Positions 16,569 to 25,444 of a stretch of 64,000 bases of DNA are shown here, in pieces. The DNA comes from Caulobacter segnis (GTDB lineage: Bacteria; Pseudomonadota; Alphaproteobacteria; Caulobacterales; Caulobacteraceae): NCBI RefSeq assembly GCF_023935105.1, contig NZ_CP096040.1, forward strand, positions 1,860,001-1,924,000, written 5' to 3'. The stretch's first letter is position 1, and the number at the start of each line of letters is the position of its first letter. The notes under the pieces are model-generated. The model did no database searches. It had not been told where the DNA came from and saw nothing but the letters and a program-made list of their open reading frames with translations. The translations under genes were made by a program, and so were the position numbers.

Positions 16569-17576
16569 CTAAGCCTTCTTCTTCGTCATCCCACCAGCCA
16601 CCGGCGCGGCGGGCTTATCCCGCTTCACGCCCGCCTTCTGGCCCGGCTTCATGAACTTCACCAGCACGCGCTGGCCGACCAGCAGCGGGGCGCCGTCGGC
16701 GCTGACCACCACCTCGACGACGCGTTCGTCGCTGCGCTGGCTGGGGTCGTCCGAGGCCAGCTTGCGGGCGCCGAAGACGGCGGCGCGGCGCAGGACCTTG
16801 CCGGTGTAGGTCAGGTCCGGATTGCTCTCGGGCTGGATCTCGACCTCCTGGCCGATCTTCACGTTGGGGATGTCGGCCTCGACGATCTCGGCGCGGACGA
16901 TGCGCTGGGTGTTCGGCTCGAGGTCGAACATCGCCGTGACGTTCAGGGTCGAGGCGCCGGCGCCCGGATTGGCCTGGCGGCGGGCGATGCGGCCGTCGGC
17001 CGGGGCGCGGATGATCGTCAGTTCCTGGTTGTACTGAGCCTGGGCGACCTGGGCCGAGGCCACCTGGATGGCCGCCTGCTGGGCGCCGATATTGGCCTGA
17101 GCCGAGGCGATCTGGTCGCGGGCCGCGTCCAGCCGCTGGGCGGCGACATAGTTCGAAGCGCTCAGCGCCTGCAGGCGATTGTACTCGCGCTGCGCGGTGC
17201 GCAGCTGCACCTGGAAGAGCTGCAACTGGGCGCGGGCCGAGGCCAAGGCGGCTTGGGCGGTCTGGGACGCCAGGCGGACATCGTCGTCCTCCTGCTTGGC
17301 CAGCGGCTGGCCGGTCTTCACGACGTCGCCTTCCTGGACATAGACGTCGCGGACGATGCCCTGGCGGCGGGCGGCCACCTGGATCACGCCGCCCTCGACA
17401 TCGGCCTTGCCCTGGGCGATCGCCGCATAGGGGGAGGGCTCCTCCTGGGCGGCGGCCGCCTCGAGCTTCTTCTTTTTCTCGGCCGCCTGGCCCTTCATGT
17501 AGAAGACGCCGCCGCCGAGCAGCAGCGCGACGACGAGGACGATGTAGAAGGCGGGTCGGCGCAGGAAGCCGGGCAT
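16569..17576 (-). CDS. HlyD-type periplasmic adaptor of an ABC exporter (DevB-like)
   Basis: A 335-residue membrane fusion protein. One N-terminal membrane segment (AFYIVLVVALLLGGGVFYM), then a biotinyl-lipoyl half (VRDVYVQEGDVVKTGQPLAK), a long alpha-helical hairpin rich in Ala/Gln (about 100-190), the second lipoyl half (IIRAPADGRIARR) and a beta-barrel domain with EIVEADIPNVKIGQEVEI. The C terminus is Lys-rich. Last gene of a three-gene operon with an ATPase and a permease, as in DevBCA/MacAB-like exporters. It would link the inner-membrane permease to an outer-membrane channel encoded elsewhere. The transported compound is unknown. Confidence 0.9.
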   Translation of the reverse strand: MPGFLRRPAFYIVLVVALLLGGGVFYMKGQAAEKKKKLEAAAAQEEPSPYAAIAQGKADVEGGVIQVAARRQGIVRDVYVQEGDVVKTGQPLAKQEDDDVRLASQTAQAALASARAQLQLFQVQLRTAQREYNRLQALSASNYVAAQRLDAARDQIASAQANIGAQQAAIQVASAQVAQAQYNQELTIIRAPADGRIARRQANPGAGASTLNVTAMFDLEPNTQRIVRAEIVEADIPNVKIGQEVEIQPESNPDLTYTGKVLRRAAVFGARKLASDDPSQRSDERVVEVVVSADGAPLLVGQRVLVKFMKPGQKAGVKRDKPAAPVAGGMTKKKA

Positions 17577-17594
17577 CGTGTTATCCCCCAGAAA

Positions 17595-18362
17595 TCAGTG
17601 GCTGAGCGACGCAGGATTGGCGTCGGGCGTTCTCCGCACGTCGTCCAGGATCTTGCCGTCCTCGATGTGGATGACGCGGTCGGCATAGGCCTCCAACCGC
17701 GGGTCGTGGGTTACGCAGATCACCGCCGCGCCGCGCTCGGTGGCGGCCGCGCGCAACAGCTTGATCACCGTTTCGCCGCTTTTGCCGTCCAGGGCCGAGG
17801 TCGGTTCGTCGGCGAAGATCAGGTTCGGGTTCTTGGCCAGAGCGCGGGCGATGGCCACGCGCTGCTTCTCGCCGCCCGACAGTTCGGAGGGGCGCTGGTT
17901 GACGCGGGGGCCAAGGCCCACCGATTCCAGCGCCGCCTGGGCCCGGCGGGCGGCCTCGCCCTTGCCGACGCCCTGGTACTTCAGCGCGGTCATCACCTGT
18001 TGCTTGGCCGTCAGGGCCGGGAACAGGTTGAAGCCCTGGAAGATGAAGCCGCAGTGGTCGAGACGGAACTTGTCGATCTTGCCGCGTGACAGCGCCCAGA
18101 GATCGTCGGCCTCCAGCGCCGCCACGTGGCCCTCGTCGGGCTTCAGCAGGCCCGACAGCGCCGCCACCAGCGTCGACTTGCCCGAGCCGGAGGGGCCCAT
18201 GACCATGGTCACGTCGCCGTGCCTAGCGTCGAAGTCCACGCCCTTGAGCACCTCGATGAAGGTGCGGCCGGTCTTGAAGCGCTTGACCAGTTTCTTGGCC
18301 TCGAGCGCCGTCTCGCCGCGCTTGTGCGCGTTGTTCCCAATCTTTTCGCCAAGGGGGGTCAT
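17595..18362 (-). CDS. ABC exporter ATPase (DevA/LolD-like)
   Basis: A 255-residue ATP-binding subunit of the MacB/LolD group. Walker A GPSGSGKST, Q-loop in GFIFQGFNLFPALT, signature LSGGEKQRVAIARAL, Walker B NLIFADEPTSALDG and the switch His in VTHDPRLEAYADR. The start overlaps the permease stop by 4 bp, and the adaptor gene follows after 18 bp. It powers the exporter at the inner face of the membrane. Confidence 0.94.
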   Translation of the reverse strand: MTPLGEKIGNNAHKRGETALEAKKLVKRFKTGRTFIEVLKGVDFDARHGDVTMVMGPSGSGKSTLVAALSGLLKPDEGHVAALEADDLWALSRGKIDKFRLDHCGFIFQGFNLFPALTAKQQVMTALKYQGVGKGEAARRAQAALESVGLGPRVNQRPSELSGGEKQRVAIARALAKNPNLIFADEPTSALDGKSGETVIKLLRAAATERGAAVICVTHDPRLEAYADRVIHIEDGKILDDVRRTPDANPASLSH

Positions 18363-19555
18363 CGCAGCAGATCCGCGGGTTGGCTGTTCTTGAGGATGCC
18401 CAGCGACAGGAAGCCCGACACCATGGCGATGATCACGAGGAACCCGGCGACCACGATGATCAGGGTCGGCGGGAAGTACATCGGCACCCCGCCGGCCACC
18501 GCGATCAGCGAGACCAGCCAGGTCAGCAGACCCGCGGCGACCACGCCGACGATGCCGACCCAGAAGCTGAGCTCCATGACGATGTTGCGCAGGTCGCCCA
18601 TCGACACGCCCAGGGCGCGCAGCGAGGCGAACTCCTTGATATTGGCCATGATCGCGCCGCGCAGGGTCTGCCAGGTGATGATCACCCCGATCAGCAGGCC
18701 CAGGAAGGCCGAGAAGCCGAGGATGATGCCGATGATCTGGTCGTCCAGCATGGCGTTGGCGTTGGCGTCGGCCAGTTCCTGGCGGGTCCAGGCGCGGAAC
18801 TTGCCGTCGGCCTTCTTGTTCAGCTGAGCCGCGACGATCTCGGCGCGGGAGGGATCCTGGATCTCGACCATCAGCGGGCCGACGCGCTGGCCGGTGTCGG
18901 CCTCGCCCAGCATCCGCAGGGTGTCACGCGACATGACCAGCGTCGGCTGGATGATGTTCGGATAGCCCTTGGTGACGACGGCGACATAGACGGTCTTGCC
19001 GTTGTAGAGGGCCTTGTCGCCCTTCTTGACGCCCAGGCGCTTCAGCGCCGTCTCGTCGATCGCCACGGCGTAGGGGCGGCGCAGGGCCTCGATCATCGAC
19101 TGGGTGTAGTCGGTCGGCACGGTCACGTAGCCGGGGATCGCGTCGATCACCGTGACGTTGACGAACTCGCTCTTGCGGGCCGAGCCGCCGCCCTTGCCCT
19201 TACCGGCGCGCTTGGCGCGGGCCTCTTCCTTGGCCTGTTGCTCGGGCGACAGGATGTTCTGGAAGCGACCGCCAGAACCGTCCAGCGGCGCGACCTGGGT
19301 GACCTCGGGGTGGCTGTAGACCAGTGGGATCATCCGGCGCGGCAGGCCCGAGGGACCGCCGAACAGGGCTTTCGCGCCCGGGCCCAGCACCATGATGTCG
19401 GCGCGGGCGCGGTCGATCTGCGCGGTGAAGCCCTTGCCGATGCCGACGAAGATGCCGACCTGAGCCAGGATGAGCAGGCCCGAAAAGGCCAGGGCGACCA
19501 CGGCCGCCATGTAACGTCGCCACTCGTAGAGAAGAGTGGCCAAAGCCAACGACAT
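18359..19555 (-). CDS. ABC exporter permease, FtsX/DevC type
   Basis: A 398-residue permease. One N-terminal membrane segment (MAAVVALAFSGLLILAQVGIFVGIG), a large periplasmic domain of about 200 residues with a Lys/Ala-rich insertion near 115-130, then three C-terminal membrane segments, the FtsX-domain layout of DevC/MacB permeases. First gene of the operon with the ATPase and HlyD-type adaptor. The divergent region at 19556-19660 separates it from the S46 peptidase. The substrate could be a glycolipid, peptide or other envelope compound; nothing in the sequence decides. Confidence 0.9.
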   Translation of the reverse strand: MSLALATLLYEWRRYMAAVVALAFSGLLILAQVGIFVGIGKGFTAQIDRARADIMVLGPGAKALFGGPSGLPRRMIPLVYSHPEVTQVAPLDGSGGRFQNILSPEQQAKEEARAKRAGKGKGGGSARKSEFVNVTVIDAIPGYVTVPTDYTQSMIEALRRPYAVAIDETALKRLGVKKGDKALYNGKTVYVAVVTKGYPNIIQPTLVMSRDTLRMLGEADTGQRVGPLMVEIQDPSRAEIVAAQLNKKADGKFRAWTRQELADANANAMLDDQIIGIILGFSAFLGLLIGVIITWQTLRGAIMANIKEFASLRALGVSMGDLRNIVMELSFWVGIVGVVAAGLLTWLVSLIAVAGGVPMYFPPTLIIVVAGFLVIIAMVSGFLSLGILKNSQPADLLR

Positions 19556-19659
19556 CCGGACTCTTGCTCCCCCAAACCGATGGTTGCAGCAATGAACGGC
19601 GATCGCCCAACGTCCAAGTTAAATCGGGGTAAGGCGCATTTCAGGGACGAAATATCTAC

Positions 19660-21801
19660 TTGAAACGAGGAAGGGGGTGGTTGGGCGCACCTGTCGGGTC
19701 TAACCACCACCCAGTGCAGCGCTCGAACACGCCCTTCACGATCCTTGGCGCCGCGTCTGGCCTGGCGCTGGCGCTGGGGCTTGCCGCGCCTCCGTCAGCG
19801 CGAGCGGACGAGGGCATGTGGACCTTCGACGGGATTCCGGTCGCGAGAATCGAGGCCGCCTACGGGGTGACCCTGGACCGGACCTGGCTGGACGCCGTCC
19901 AGGCGTCGGCCGTGCGGCTGACCAACGGCTGCTCGGCGGGACTGGTCAGCGGCGAGGGGCTGGCCGTCACCAACGGGCACTGCGTCGCCGACTGCGCCCA
20001 GGCGCTGTCCAGCTCCGGAGACGACTACGTCCAGGACGGCTTCCTGACGGAGGCGCGCGAGGACGAGCGCAAGTGCCCGGGCCTGCAGGCCGAGGTGCTG
20101 CTGACCATCATCGACGTCACCGACCAGGTGCGCCTGGCGTCCGAGGGCAAGGCGGGGCGCGACTTCGTGCAGGCCCGCGACGGGGCCCTGGCGGTGGCCG
20201 AACTGGCGGCCTGCGGCCAGGACCAGACGCTGCGCTGCCAGGCGATCGGCTTCTTTCGGGGCGGGCAATACAAGGTCTACAAGTACCGTCGCTACAACGA
20301 CGTGCGGTTGGTCTTCATGCCGGAGATGGCGTCGGCCTCGTTCGGCGGCGATCCCGACAACTTCAACTTCCCCCGCTACGCCTTCGACATCGGCTTCGTG
20401 CGGCTTTACGTCGATGACGCGCCGGCGGCGACGCCGACCTTCCTGCCCTGGCGCGGCAAGCCGCCGGCGGACGGCGAGCCGACCTTCGTCGTCGGCAATC
20501 CGGGCTCGACCGAGCGCCAGCTGACGGTCGCCCAGCTGGAGACCCAGCGCGACGTGGTCCTGCCGATGCTGCAGCTGCAGCGGGCCGAGCTGCGGGGGCG
20601 GCTGATCCAGTTCGGACGCGACGACGCCGACCAGGCCCGCGCCGCCAGCCAGGCCCTGGCTTGGGTCCAGAACAGCTACAAGCTCAGCGTTGGAAAGCAG
20701 GCGGCCTTGAACGATCCGGCCTTCCTGGACGCCAAGCGGGCCGACGATGCCGCGCTGCGGGCCAAGGTCGCCGCCGACCCGAAGCTGGCCGACACCACGG
20801 GCGCCTGGGACGAGATCGCCAAGGCCCAACCCGCGGCCGCCGACCTCTTTCCCGCCCTGCGCATGCTGGAGACCGGCGCGGGCGGTGGCTCGGAGCTCTA
20901 CTACTATGCCCGCCTGTTGGTGCGGGCCGCGCTGGAACGGGCCAAGCCCGAGGCCGAACGCTTGCCGGAATATGCCGACGCCCGCCTGCCGCTGATCGAG
21001 CGCAAGCTGGCCGATGCGCCGCCGATCGATCCCGCGCTGGAGCGGATCTATCTGGAGCACTGGCTGCTCAAGACCCGCGAAGCCTTGACCGTCGATGCGC
21101 CGCGGGTCCGGGCCCTGCTGGGCCGCGACAGTCCCGAACGGCTCGCCGAGGCGCTGTCCGGCAGCGCGCTGTCCGATCCCGAGGTCCGGATGGCGCTCTG
21201 GAAGGGCGGGCTGGCGGCGGTCGAGGCCTCGGACGACCCGCTGGTGCGCTTCGTTCTGCGCGCCGATCCGATCGCCCGCGCCGCCCGGGCGGCCTATGAG
21301 GCGCGGGTTTCTGGACCGGTCGATATCGCCGCCGAGAAGATCGCCAAGGCTCGCGTCGCCGTGCTGGGCGACGGCGCCTATCCGGACGCGACGTTCTCGC
21401 TGCGGCTGTCCTACGGCAAGGTCGCCGGCTGGAAGGCGCGGGGGGAAGCGGTCCGGGCCACGACGACCTTCGCCGGCTTCTACGACCGGGTGACCGGTGT
21501 CGAGCCGTTCGCCGCCGCGCCGCGCTGGCTTGAGGCCAAGGGGCGGCTGAAGTCCGACACCGTGTTCGACTTCGTCAGCACCAACGACATCATCGGCGGC
21601 AATTCCGGCTCGCCGGTGCTGGACGCCAAGGGGCGGCTGATGGGGGTGGCGTTCGACGGCAACCTGCCGTCGCTAGGCGGCGCCTACGGCTATGACGGGG
21701 CGCGGAACCGGACCATCTCGGTCTCGGCCGTCGCGATCGTCGAGGCCCTTTCCAAGGTCTACGGGCGCGACGCCCTGGTGAAGGAGCTGACCGGCCGCTG
21801 A
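19660..21801 (+). CDS. S46 family dipeptidyl peptidase (DPP7-like)
   Basis: About 713 residues; removes dipeptides from peptides in the periplasm. Signal peptide (AASGLALALGLAAPPSARADEG). Catalytic triad of the S46 clan: His107 in TNGHC, Asp in FGGDPDNFNFPR (about 230) and Ser649 in GGNSGSPV. Between the two halves of the protease domain is the long helical domain (about 290-570) typical of DPP7/DPP11. The residue that sets P1 preference is Gly667 in VAFDGN, as in DPP7 (hydrophobic P1); DPP11 has Arg here. The start is uncertain: TTG at 19660 or GTG at 19714 both leave the signal peptide intact. Confidence 0.9.
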   Translation: MKRGRGWLGAPVGSNHHPVQRSNTPFTILGAASGLALALGLAAPPSARADEGMWTFDGIPVARIEAAYGVTLDRTWLDAVQASAVRLTNGCSAGLVSGEGLAVTNGHCVADCAQALSSSGDDYVQDGFLTEAREDERKCPGLQAEVLLTIIDVTDQVRLASEGKAGRDFVQARDGALAVAELAACGQDQTLRCQAIGFFRGGQYKVYKYRRYNDVRLVFMPEMASASFGGDPDNFNFPRYAFDIGFVRLYVDDAPAATPTFLPWRGKPPADGEPTFVVGNPGSTERQLTVAQLETQRDVVLPMLQLQRAELRGRLIQFGRDDADQARAASQALAWVQNSYKLSVGKQAALNDPAFLDAKRADDAALRAKVAADPKLADTTGAWDEIAKAQPAAADLFPALRMLETGAGGGSELYYYARLLVRAALERAKPEAERLPEYADARLPLIERKLADAPPIDPALERIYLEHWLLKTREALTVDAPRVRALLGRDSPERLAEALSGSALSDPEVRMALWKGGLAAVEASDDPLVRFVLRADPIARAARAAYEARVSGPVDIAAEKIAKARVAVLGDGAYPDATFSLRLSYGKVAGWKARGEAVRATTTFAGFYDRVTGVEPFAAAPRWLEAKGRLKSDTVFDFVSTNDIIGGNSGSPVLDAKGRLMGVAFDGNLPSLGGAYGYDGARNRTISVSAVAIVEALSKVYGRDALVKELTGR

Positions 21802-21912
21802 CGCCGGGCCAGCGACTTCGTTTCATCGCCGCAACACGCGGAAACCTGGAACATTTTTGGCTGCTTCCCGGGGGCGCCGGCCTTTCGGCGTCTTCAACAG
21901 AGGGAGAGCGAT

Positions 21913-22811
21913 ATGAGCGTCACCAGCGCGATATCCTCTACGAGCCTTATGCAGCTGCGCCAGCTGCAGCAGGCGTCGGTCTTCAAGACCGCCGATGCCG
22001 ACGGCGATGGGCAACTGTCGCAGACCGAATTCCAGTCCATCGGGCAAAATGTGCAGGGCTCGGGCCAGTCCAAGGGACCGCCGCCCATGCGCGGGGGCGG
22101 CGGGCCGGGCGGGAATTTCGCCGGCGACACGTTGTCGGCGCTGCTCTCGACCCAGTCGGTCGACGACGTCGCCAGTTCGGTGATGTCGGCCGGCGACACC
22201 GATGGCGATGGCCTGTTGAGCGCCGGCGAGATCTCCACGGCCCTGGCCGCCAACGCCCCTCGGACGCGCCGGCGGACGCCAGCGGCAAGATGGCCTCGGA
22301 CATCGTGTCGGCCCTCGACAGCGACGGCGACGGCAGCCTGTCGACCGACGAGATCGCCAGCGCCATTTCCAACGCGGCGTCGAACGCGTCCTCAGCCCAG
22401 GCCATGGACGGTCCGCCGCCGGGCCCGCCACCCGGCGGCGGCGCGGGCGGGGCCGGCGGTTCCAGCGGCGTGTGCGAGAGCCTGGACACCAACCAGGACG
22501 GCGTCGTCTCGGCCGAGGAATTGGCCGCCGCCAACGGCGCTGACAGCACGGACGCCACGACCAGCGCCGCCTCCGACCTGATCAAGGCCGCCGACCAGGA
22601 CGGCGATGGTTCGCTGAGCGGTGGCGAGTTCTACGCCATGCTCGACCAGAGCAAGGACTCCAGCACGACCGGCTCGACCTCGTCCCTGACCAGTCTGCTG
22701 TCGGGCTCCACGGCCGCGGTCGATCTGATGCAGAAGCTGCTGGCGCAGCTGGACACGGCGCTAACCTCGTCGTCCAGCACGGCGAGCAGCGGGACCAGCG
22801 TGACAGCCTAA
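21913..22811 (+). pseudogene. EF-hand calcium-binding protein, frameshifted
   Basis: Two reading frames together encode one protein of about 299 residues with five EF-hand loops: DADGDGQLSQTEF, DTDGDGLLSAGEI (frame 1), then DSDGDGSLSTDEI, DTNQDGVVSAEEL and DQDGDGSLSGGEF (frame 2). The switch is at 22256-22260 within a run of four C bases; one extra C would restore the frame and give AANAP-SDAPADASGK. In frame 1 translation runs on to 22581 as junk. There is no signal peptide; Gly/Pro-rich linkers separate the EF-hand pairs, and the C terminus is Ser/Thr-rich. Either the gene is broken, the base was lost in sequencing, or the slippery run allows frameshifting. AGAGGGAGAG upstream supports the start at 21913. 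Confidence 0.8.
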
Positions 22812-22819
22812 TCCCTCGA

Positions 22820-22863
22820 CGTGTCATCCCGGATCGATCCTTCGGGACGTCCGGGATGACACG
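22820..22863. repeat. Palindromic element GTCATCCCGG type
   Basis: A perfect 14-bp inverted repeat (CGTGTCATCCCGGA/TCCGGGATGACACG) around a 16-nt centre that itself contains ATCC-TTCG-GGA. It lies 9 bp after the EF-hand gene. No T tract follows on either strand, so it resembles a dispersed palindromic repeat more than a simple terminator, although it may also end transcription. Confidence 0.65.
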
Positions 22864-23020
22864 AAGGTTGTGGTAAGAAGCTTCTGACTTAGGCGTCTGG
22901 CGCCTTCCTTAACCATTTCCTAAGCAAGGCGCTTGCGTGGGACGGCTGACTTGGTGTCATGCTTCGCCCCTTGGTCGGCGTCGCGGGGGCGTCGCCTCTT
23001 TGTAAGGTCTCTTCGTCTTG

Positions 23021-24301
23021 ATGTTCCGTCCCGAGAACGTCCAGGCCCTGGCAGGTCTGGCGCTCACTTTGGGCCTTTGCTGGCTCGTTTCCGAGAATCG
23101 CAAGCGATTCCCCTGGGTTCTGGCGATCGCCGCCATCATCGTCCAAGTTCTGCTGGTGCTGGTCCTGTTCGGCCTGCCCCAGGCGCGGCAGCTGCTGCAG
23201 GGCGTCAACGGCGCCGTCGAGGGCCTGGCCAGCTCGACCCAGGCCGGTACGGCCTTCGTGTTCGGCTTCCTGGCCGGCGGCGACCAGCCCTATCCGGTCA
23301 GCAATCCGGGCGCGGGCTTCATCTTCGCCTTCCGCGTCATGCCGGTGATCCTGGTGGTCTGCGCCCTGTCGGCGCTGCTGTGGCACTGGAGGATCCTGAA
23401 GTGGGCCGCCCAAGGCTTCGGCTTCATCTTCCAGAAGACCCTGGGCCTGCGCGGTCCGCCGGCCCTGGCCACCGCCGCCACCATCTTCATGGGCCAGATC
23501 GAAGGCCCGATCTTCATCCGCGCCTATCTGGACAAGCTGTCGCGCTCTGAGCTGTTCATGCTGATCACGGTCGGCATGGCCTGCGTCTCGGGCTCGACCA
23601 TGGTCGCCTACGCCACCATCCTGTCCGGGGTGCTGCCCAACGCCGCCGCCCACGTGCTGACCGCCTCGATCATCTCGGCCCCGGCCGGCGTGCTGCTGGC
23701 CCGGATCATCGTGCCGTCCGATCCGATGGAGAAGGGCGCCGACCTGGATCTCGCCGCCGAGGACAAGACCTACGGCAGCGCGATCGACGCCGTGATGAAG
23801 GGCACCACCGACGGCCTGCAGATCGCGCTGAACGTCGGCGCGACCCTGATCGTGTTCGTGGCCCTGGCCACCATGGTCGACAAGATCCTGGGCGCCATGC
23901 CCCCGGTCGGCGGCCAGCCGCTGAGCATCGCGCGCGGCCTGGGCGTGGTCTTCTCGCCCCTGGCCTGGTCGATGGGCGTGCCGTGGAAGGAAGCCGGCAC
24001 GGCCGGCGGCCTGCTGGGCGTGAAGCTGATCCTCACCGAGTTCACCGCCTTCATCCAGATGTCGAAGGTCGGCGGAACCCTGCTGGACGAGCGCACCCGC
24101 ATGATCATGACCTATGCGCTGTGCGGCTTCGCCAACATCGGCTCGGTCGGCATGAACGTGGCCGGCTTCTCGGTGCTGGTGCCCCAGCGCCGTCAGGAAG
24201 TGCTGGGCCTGGTCTGGAAGGCGATGATGGCCGGCTTCCTGGCCACCTGCCTGACCGGCTCTCTGGTCGGCCTGATGCCGAGGGCGCTGTTCGGGCTTTA
24301 A
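23021..24301 (+). CDS. nupC: CNT-family nucleoside transporter (NupC-like)
   Basis: A 426-residue concentrative nucleoside transporter, probably proton- or sodium-coupled, in the inner membrane. Typical family blocks are seen: GDQPYPVSNPGAGFIFAFRV, IFMGQIEGPIFIRAYL, VGMACVSGSTMVAYATIL, SIISAPAGVLLARI, and the C-terminal AYALCGFANIGSVGMN (here TYALCGFANIGSVGMN). About ten hydrophobic segments. ATG at 23021; a TTG immediately upstream is less likely. Upstream 22864-23020 holds no other recognisable gene. Confidence 0.93.
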   Translation: MFRPENVQALAGLALTLGLCWLVSENRKRFPWVLAIAAIIVQVLLVLVLFGLPQARQLLQGVNGAVEGLASSTQAGTAFVFGFLAGGDQPYPVSNPGAGFIFAFRVMPVILVVCALSALLWHWRILKWAAQGFGFIFQKTLGLRGPPALATAATIFMGQIEGPIFIRAYLDKLSRSELFMLITVGMACVSGSTMVAYATILSGVLPNAAAHVLTASIISAPAGVLLARIIVPSDPMEKGADLDLAAEDKTYGSAIDAVMKGTTDGLQIALNVGATLIVFVALATMVDKILGAMPPVGGQPLSIARGLGVVFSPLAWSMGVPWKEAGTAGGLLGVKLILTEFTAFIQMSKVGGTLLDERTRMIMTYALCGFANIGSVGMNVAGFSVLVPQRRQEVLGLVWKAMMAGFLATCLTGSLVGLMPRALFGL

Positions 24302-24326
24302 TCGACTAAAGGTTGCTTCATCTTCT

Positions 24327-24366
24327 CCCTTCCCCTCTGATGGGGAAGGGTTGGGGATGGGGTGAC
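24327..24366. repeat. Left inverted repeat of the DUF559 unit
   Basis: A hairpin (CCCTTCCCC/GGGGAAGGG with a 6-nt loop) followed by the tail TTGGGGATGGGGTGAC. The same hairpin plus tail occurs in opposite orientation at 24729-24769, on the other side of the DUF559 gene. The layout resembles REP-type elements. Confidence 0.8.
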
Positions 24367-24369
24367 AGC

Positions 24370-24783
24370 GTGTCCGAAGGAACTCCGAGACCTCGACACG
24401 CACCTGGCGCGGTGAAGCGCGCCCGTCGTCTCCGAAGGGAAATGACCCTGAGCGAAAAGAACCTGTGGAAGGCTCTTCGCGCTTTGGATCTGCATATCCG
24501 CCGCCAGGCGCCGATTGGGCGCTACGTCGTCGACTTCGTCCAGCACAGCGCTCGTCTCGTGATCGAAGTGGACAGCGGCTGGCACGATCACCCTGCAGCT
24601 CAGTTGCGCGATTCCGAGCGGGACGCCTGGCTCTCCGAGCAGGGCTATCGGATCATGCGTGTCCGCGATGGCGAAGCGACAGGTAACCCGTATCTCGTGG
24701 CCGAGCGCGTCGCGGCGGAAATTCAGCGGTCACCCCCATCCCAACCCTTCCCCCATCAAGGGGGAAGGGCTTTCGTTCCGTGA
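24370..24783 (+). CDS. DUF559 (Vsr-like endonuclease fold) protein
   Basis: About 137 residues from a GTG at 24370, immediately after the left repeat; a TTG at 24313 would read through that repeat. The core is the DUF559 domain, a small relative of very-short-patch-repair and restriction nucleases: RARRLRREMTLSEKNLWKAL, then GRYVVDFV (active-site Asp), LVIEVDSGWHD (the ExD element) and the C-terminal GYRIMRVRD. The last residues (SQPFPHQGGRAF) are encoded by the right inverted repeat, so the repeat supplies the end of the gene. A role in DNA cleavage is inferred from the fold; no partner methylase is adjacent. The next gene, a GST, is unrelated. Confidence 0.82.
   Translation: MSEGTPRPRHAPGAVKRARRLRREMTLSEKNLWKALRALDLHIRRQAPIGRYVVDFVQHSARLVIEVDSGWHDHPAAQLRDSERDAWLSEQGYRIMRVRDGEATGNPYLVAERVAAEIQRSPPSQPFPHQGGRAFVP
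24729..24769. repeat. Right inverted repeat of the DUF559 unit
   Basis: GTCACCCCCATCCCAA tail followed by the hairpin CCCTTCCCCC/GGGGGAAGGG with a 5-nt loop. It is the inverted counterpart of 24327-24366, with a few differences. It overlaps the 3' end of the DUF559 coding region. Confidence 0.8.
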
Positions 24784-24820
24784 CGTAAAGGGCGCATCCT
24801 TCCGTCCAGGGGAGGACAAC

Positions 24821-25438
24821 ATGAAACTCTACGACAGCCGCCGCGCGCCCAATCCTCGCCGGGTCCGCTGGTTCATGGCCGAGAAGGGGATCGAGGACGT
24901 TGAGATCGTCGACATCGACATCTTCGGCGGCCAGCATCACCAGCCCGACTACCTGGCCAAGGCCGGCCTGCCCAACGTGCCGGCGCTAGAGATCGACGAG
25001 GCGACGACGATCACCGAGTCGGTGGCCATCTGCCGCTATCTGGAAAGCGTCTATCCCGAGCCGAACCTGTTCGGCCGCGACGCGCGCGAGATCGCCGTGA
25101 TCGAGATGTGGACGCGGCGGGCCGAGATGCTGCTGTCGACGCCGCTGATGATGGCCGTCCGCCACGGCCATCCCGCGTTGGCCGCCATCGAGACCCAGAT
25201 CCCCGAGGTGGCCGAGTCCAACCGCAAGGCCGCCGAGCGGGCGCTGAAGGTCTTCGACCGCCGCCTGGCCGAGAGCGCGTTCATCGCCGCCGACCGCCTG
25301 ACCATCGCCGACATCCTGGCCGTCACCGGCATCGACTTCGCCCGCATGGTCCGCTTCCGCCCCGACGCCGAGCTGGTTCACGTGAACCGCTGGCTGAAGG
25401 CGATGATGGAGCGGCCGGCGTCCAAGGCGGGGGTTTAG
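24821..25438 (+). CDS. Glutathione S-transferase family protein
   Basis: A 205-residue GST. N-terminal thioredoxin-fold domain with the start MKLYDSRRAPNPRRVRWFMA, cis-Pro in LPNVPALEID and the glutathione-binding TITESVAICRYLE. C-terminal helical domain (about 85-205) with LTIADILAVTGIDFARM, the N-capping box of GSTs. A GGAGG box 6 nt before the ATG fixes the start. Function may be detoxification or stress response; the substrate is unknown. It ends just before a strong bidirectional terminator. Confidence 0.9.
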   Translation: MKLYDSRRAPNPRRVRWFMAEKGIEDVEIVDIDIFGGQHHQPDYLAKAGLPNVPALEIDEATTITESVAICRYLESVYPEPNLFGRDAREIAVIEMWTRRAEMLLSTPLMMAVRHGHPALAAIETQIPEVAESNRKAAERALKVFDRRLAESAFIAADRLTIADILAVTGIDFARMVRFRPDAELVHVNRWLKAMMERPASKAGV

Positions 25439-25444
25439 ATATCA

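Noticed and set aside
22864..23020. Gene-free stretch before the nucleoside transporter
   Set aside because: No tRNA, small ORF with a ribosome binding site, or clear promoter could be supported.
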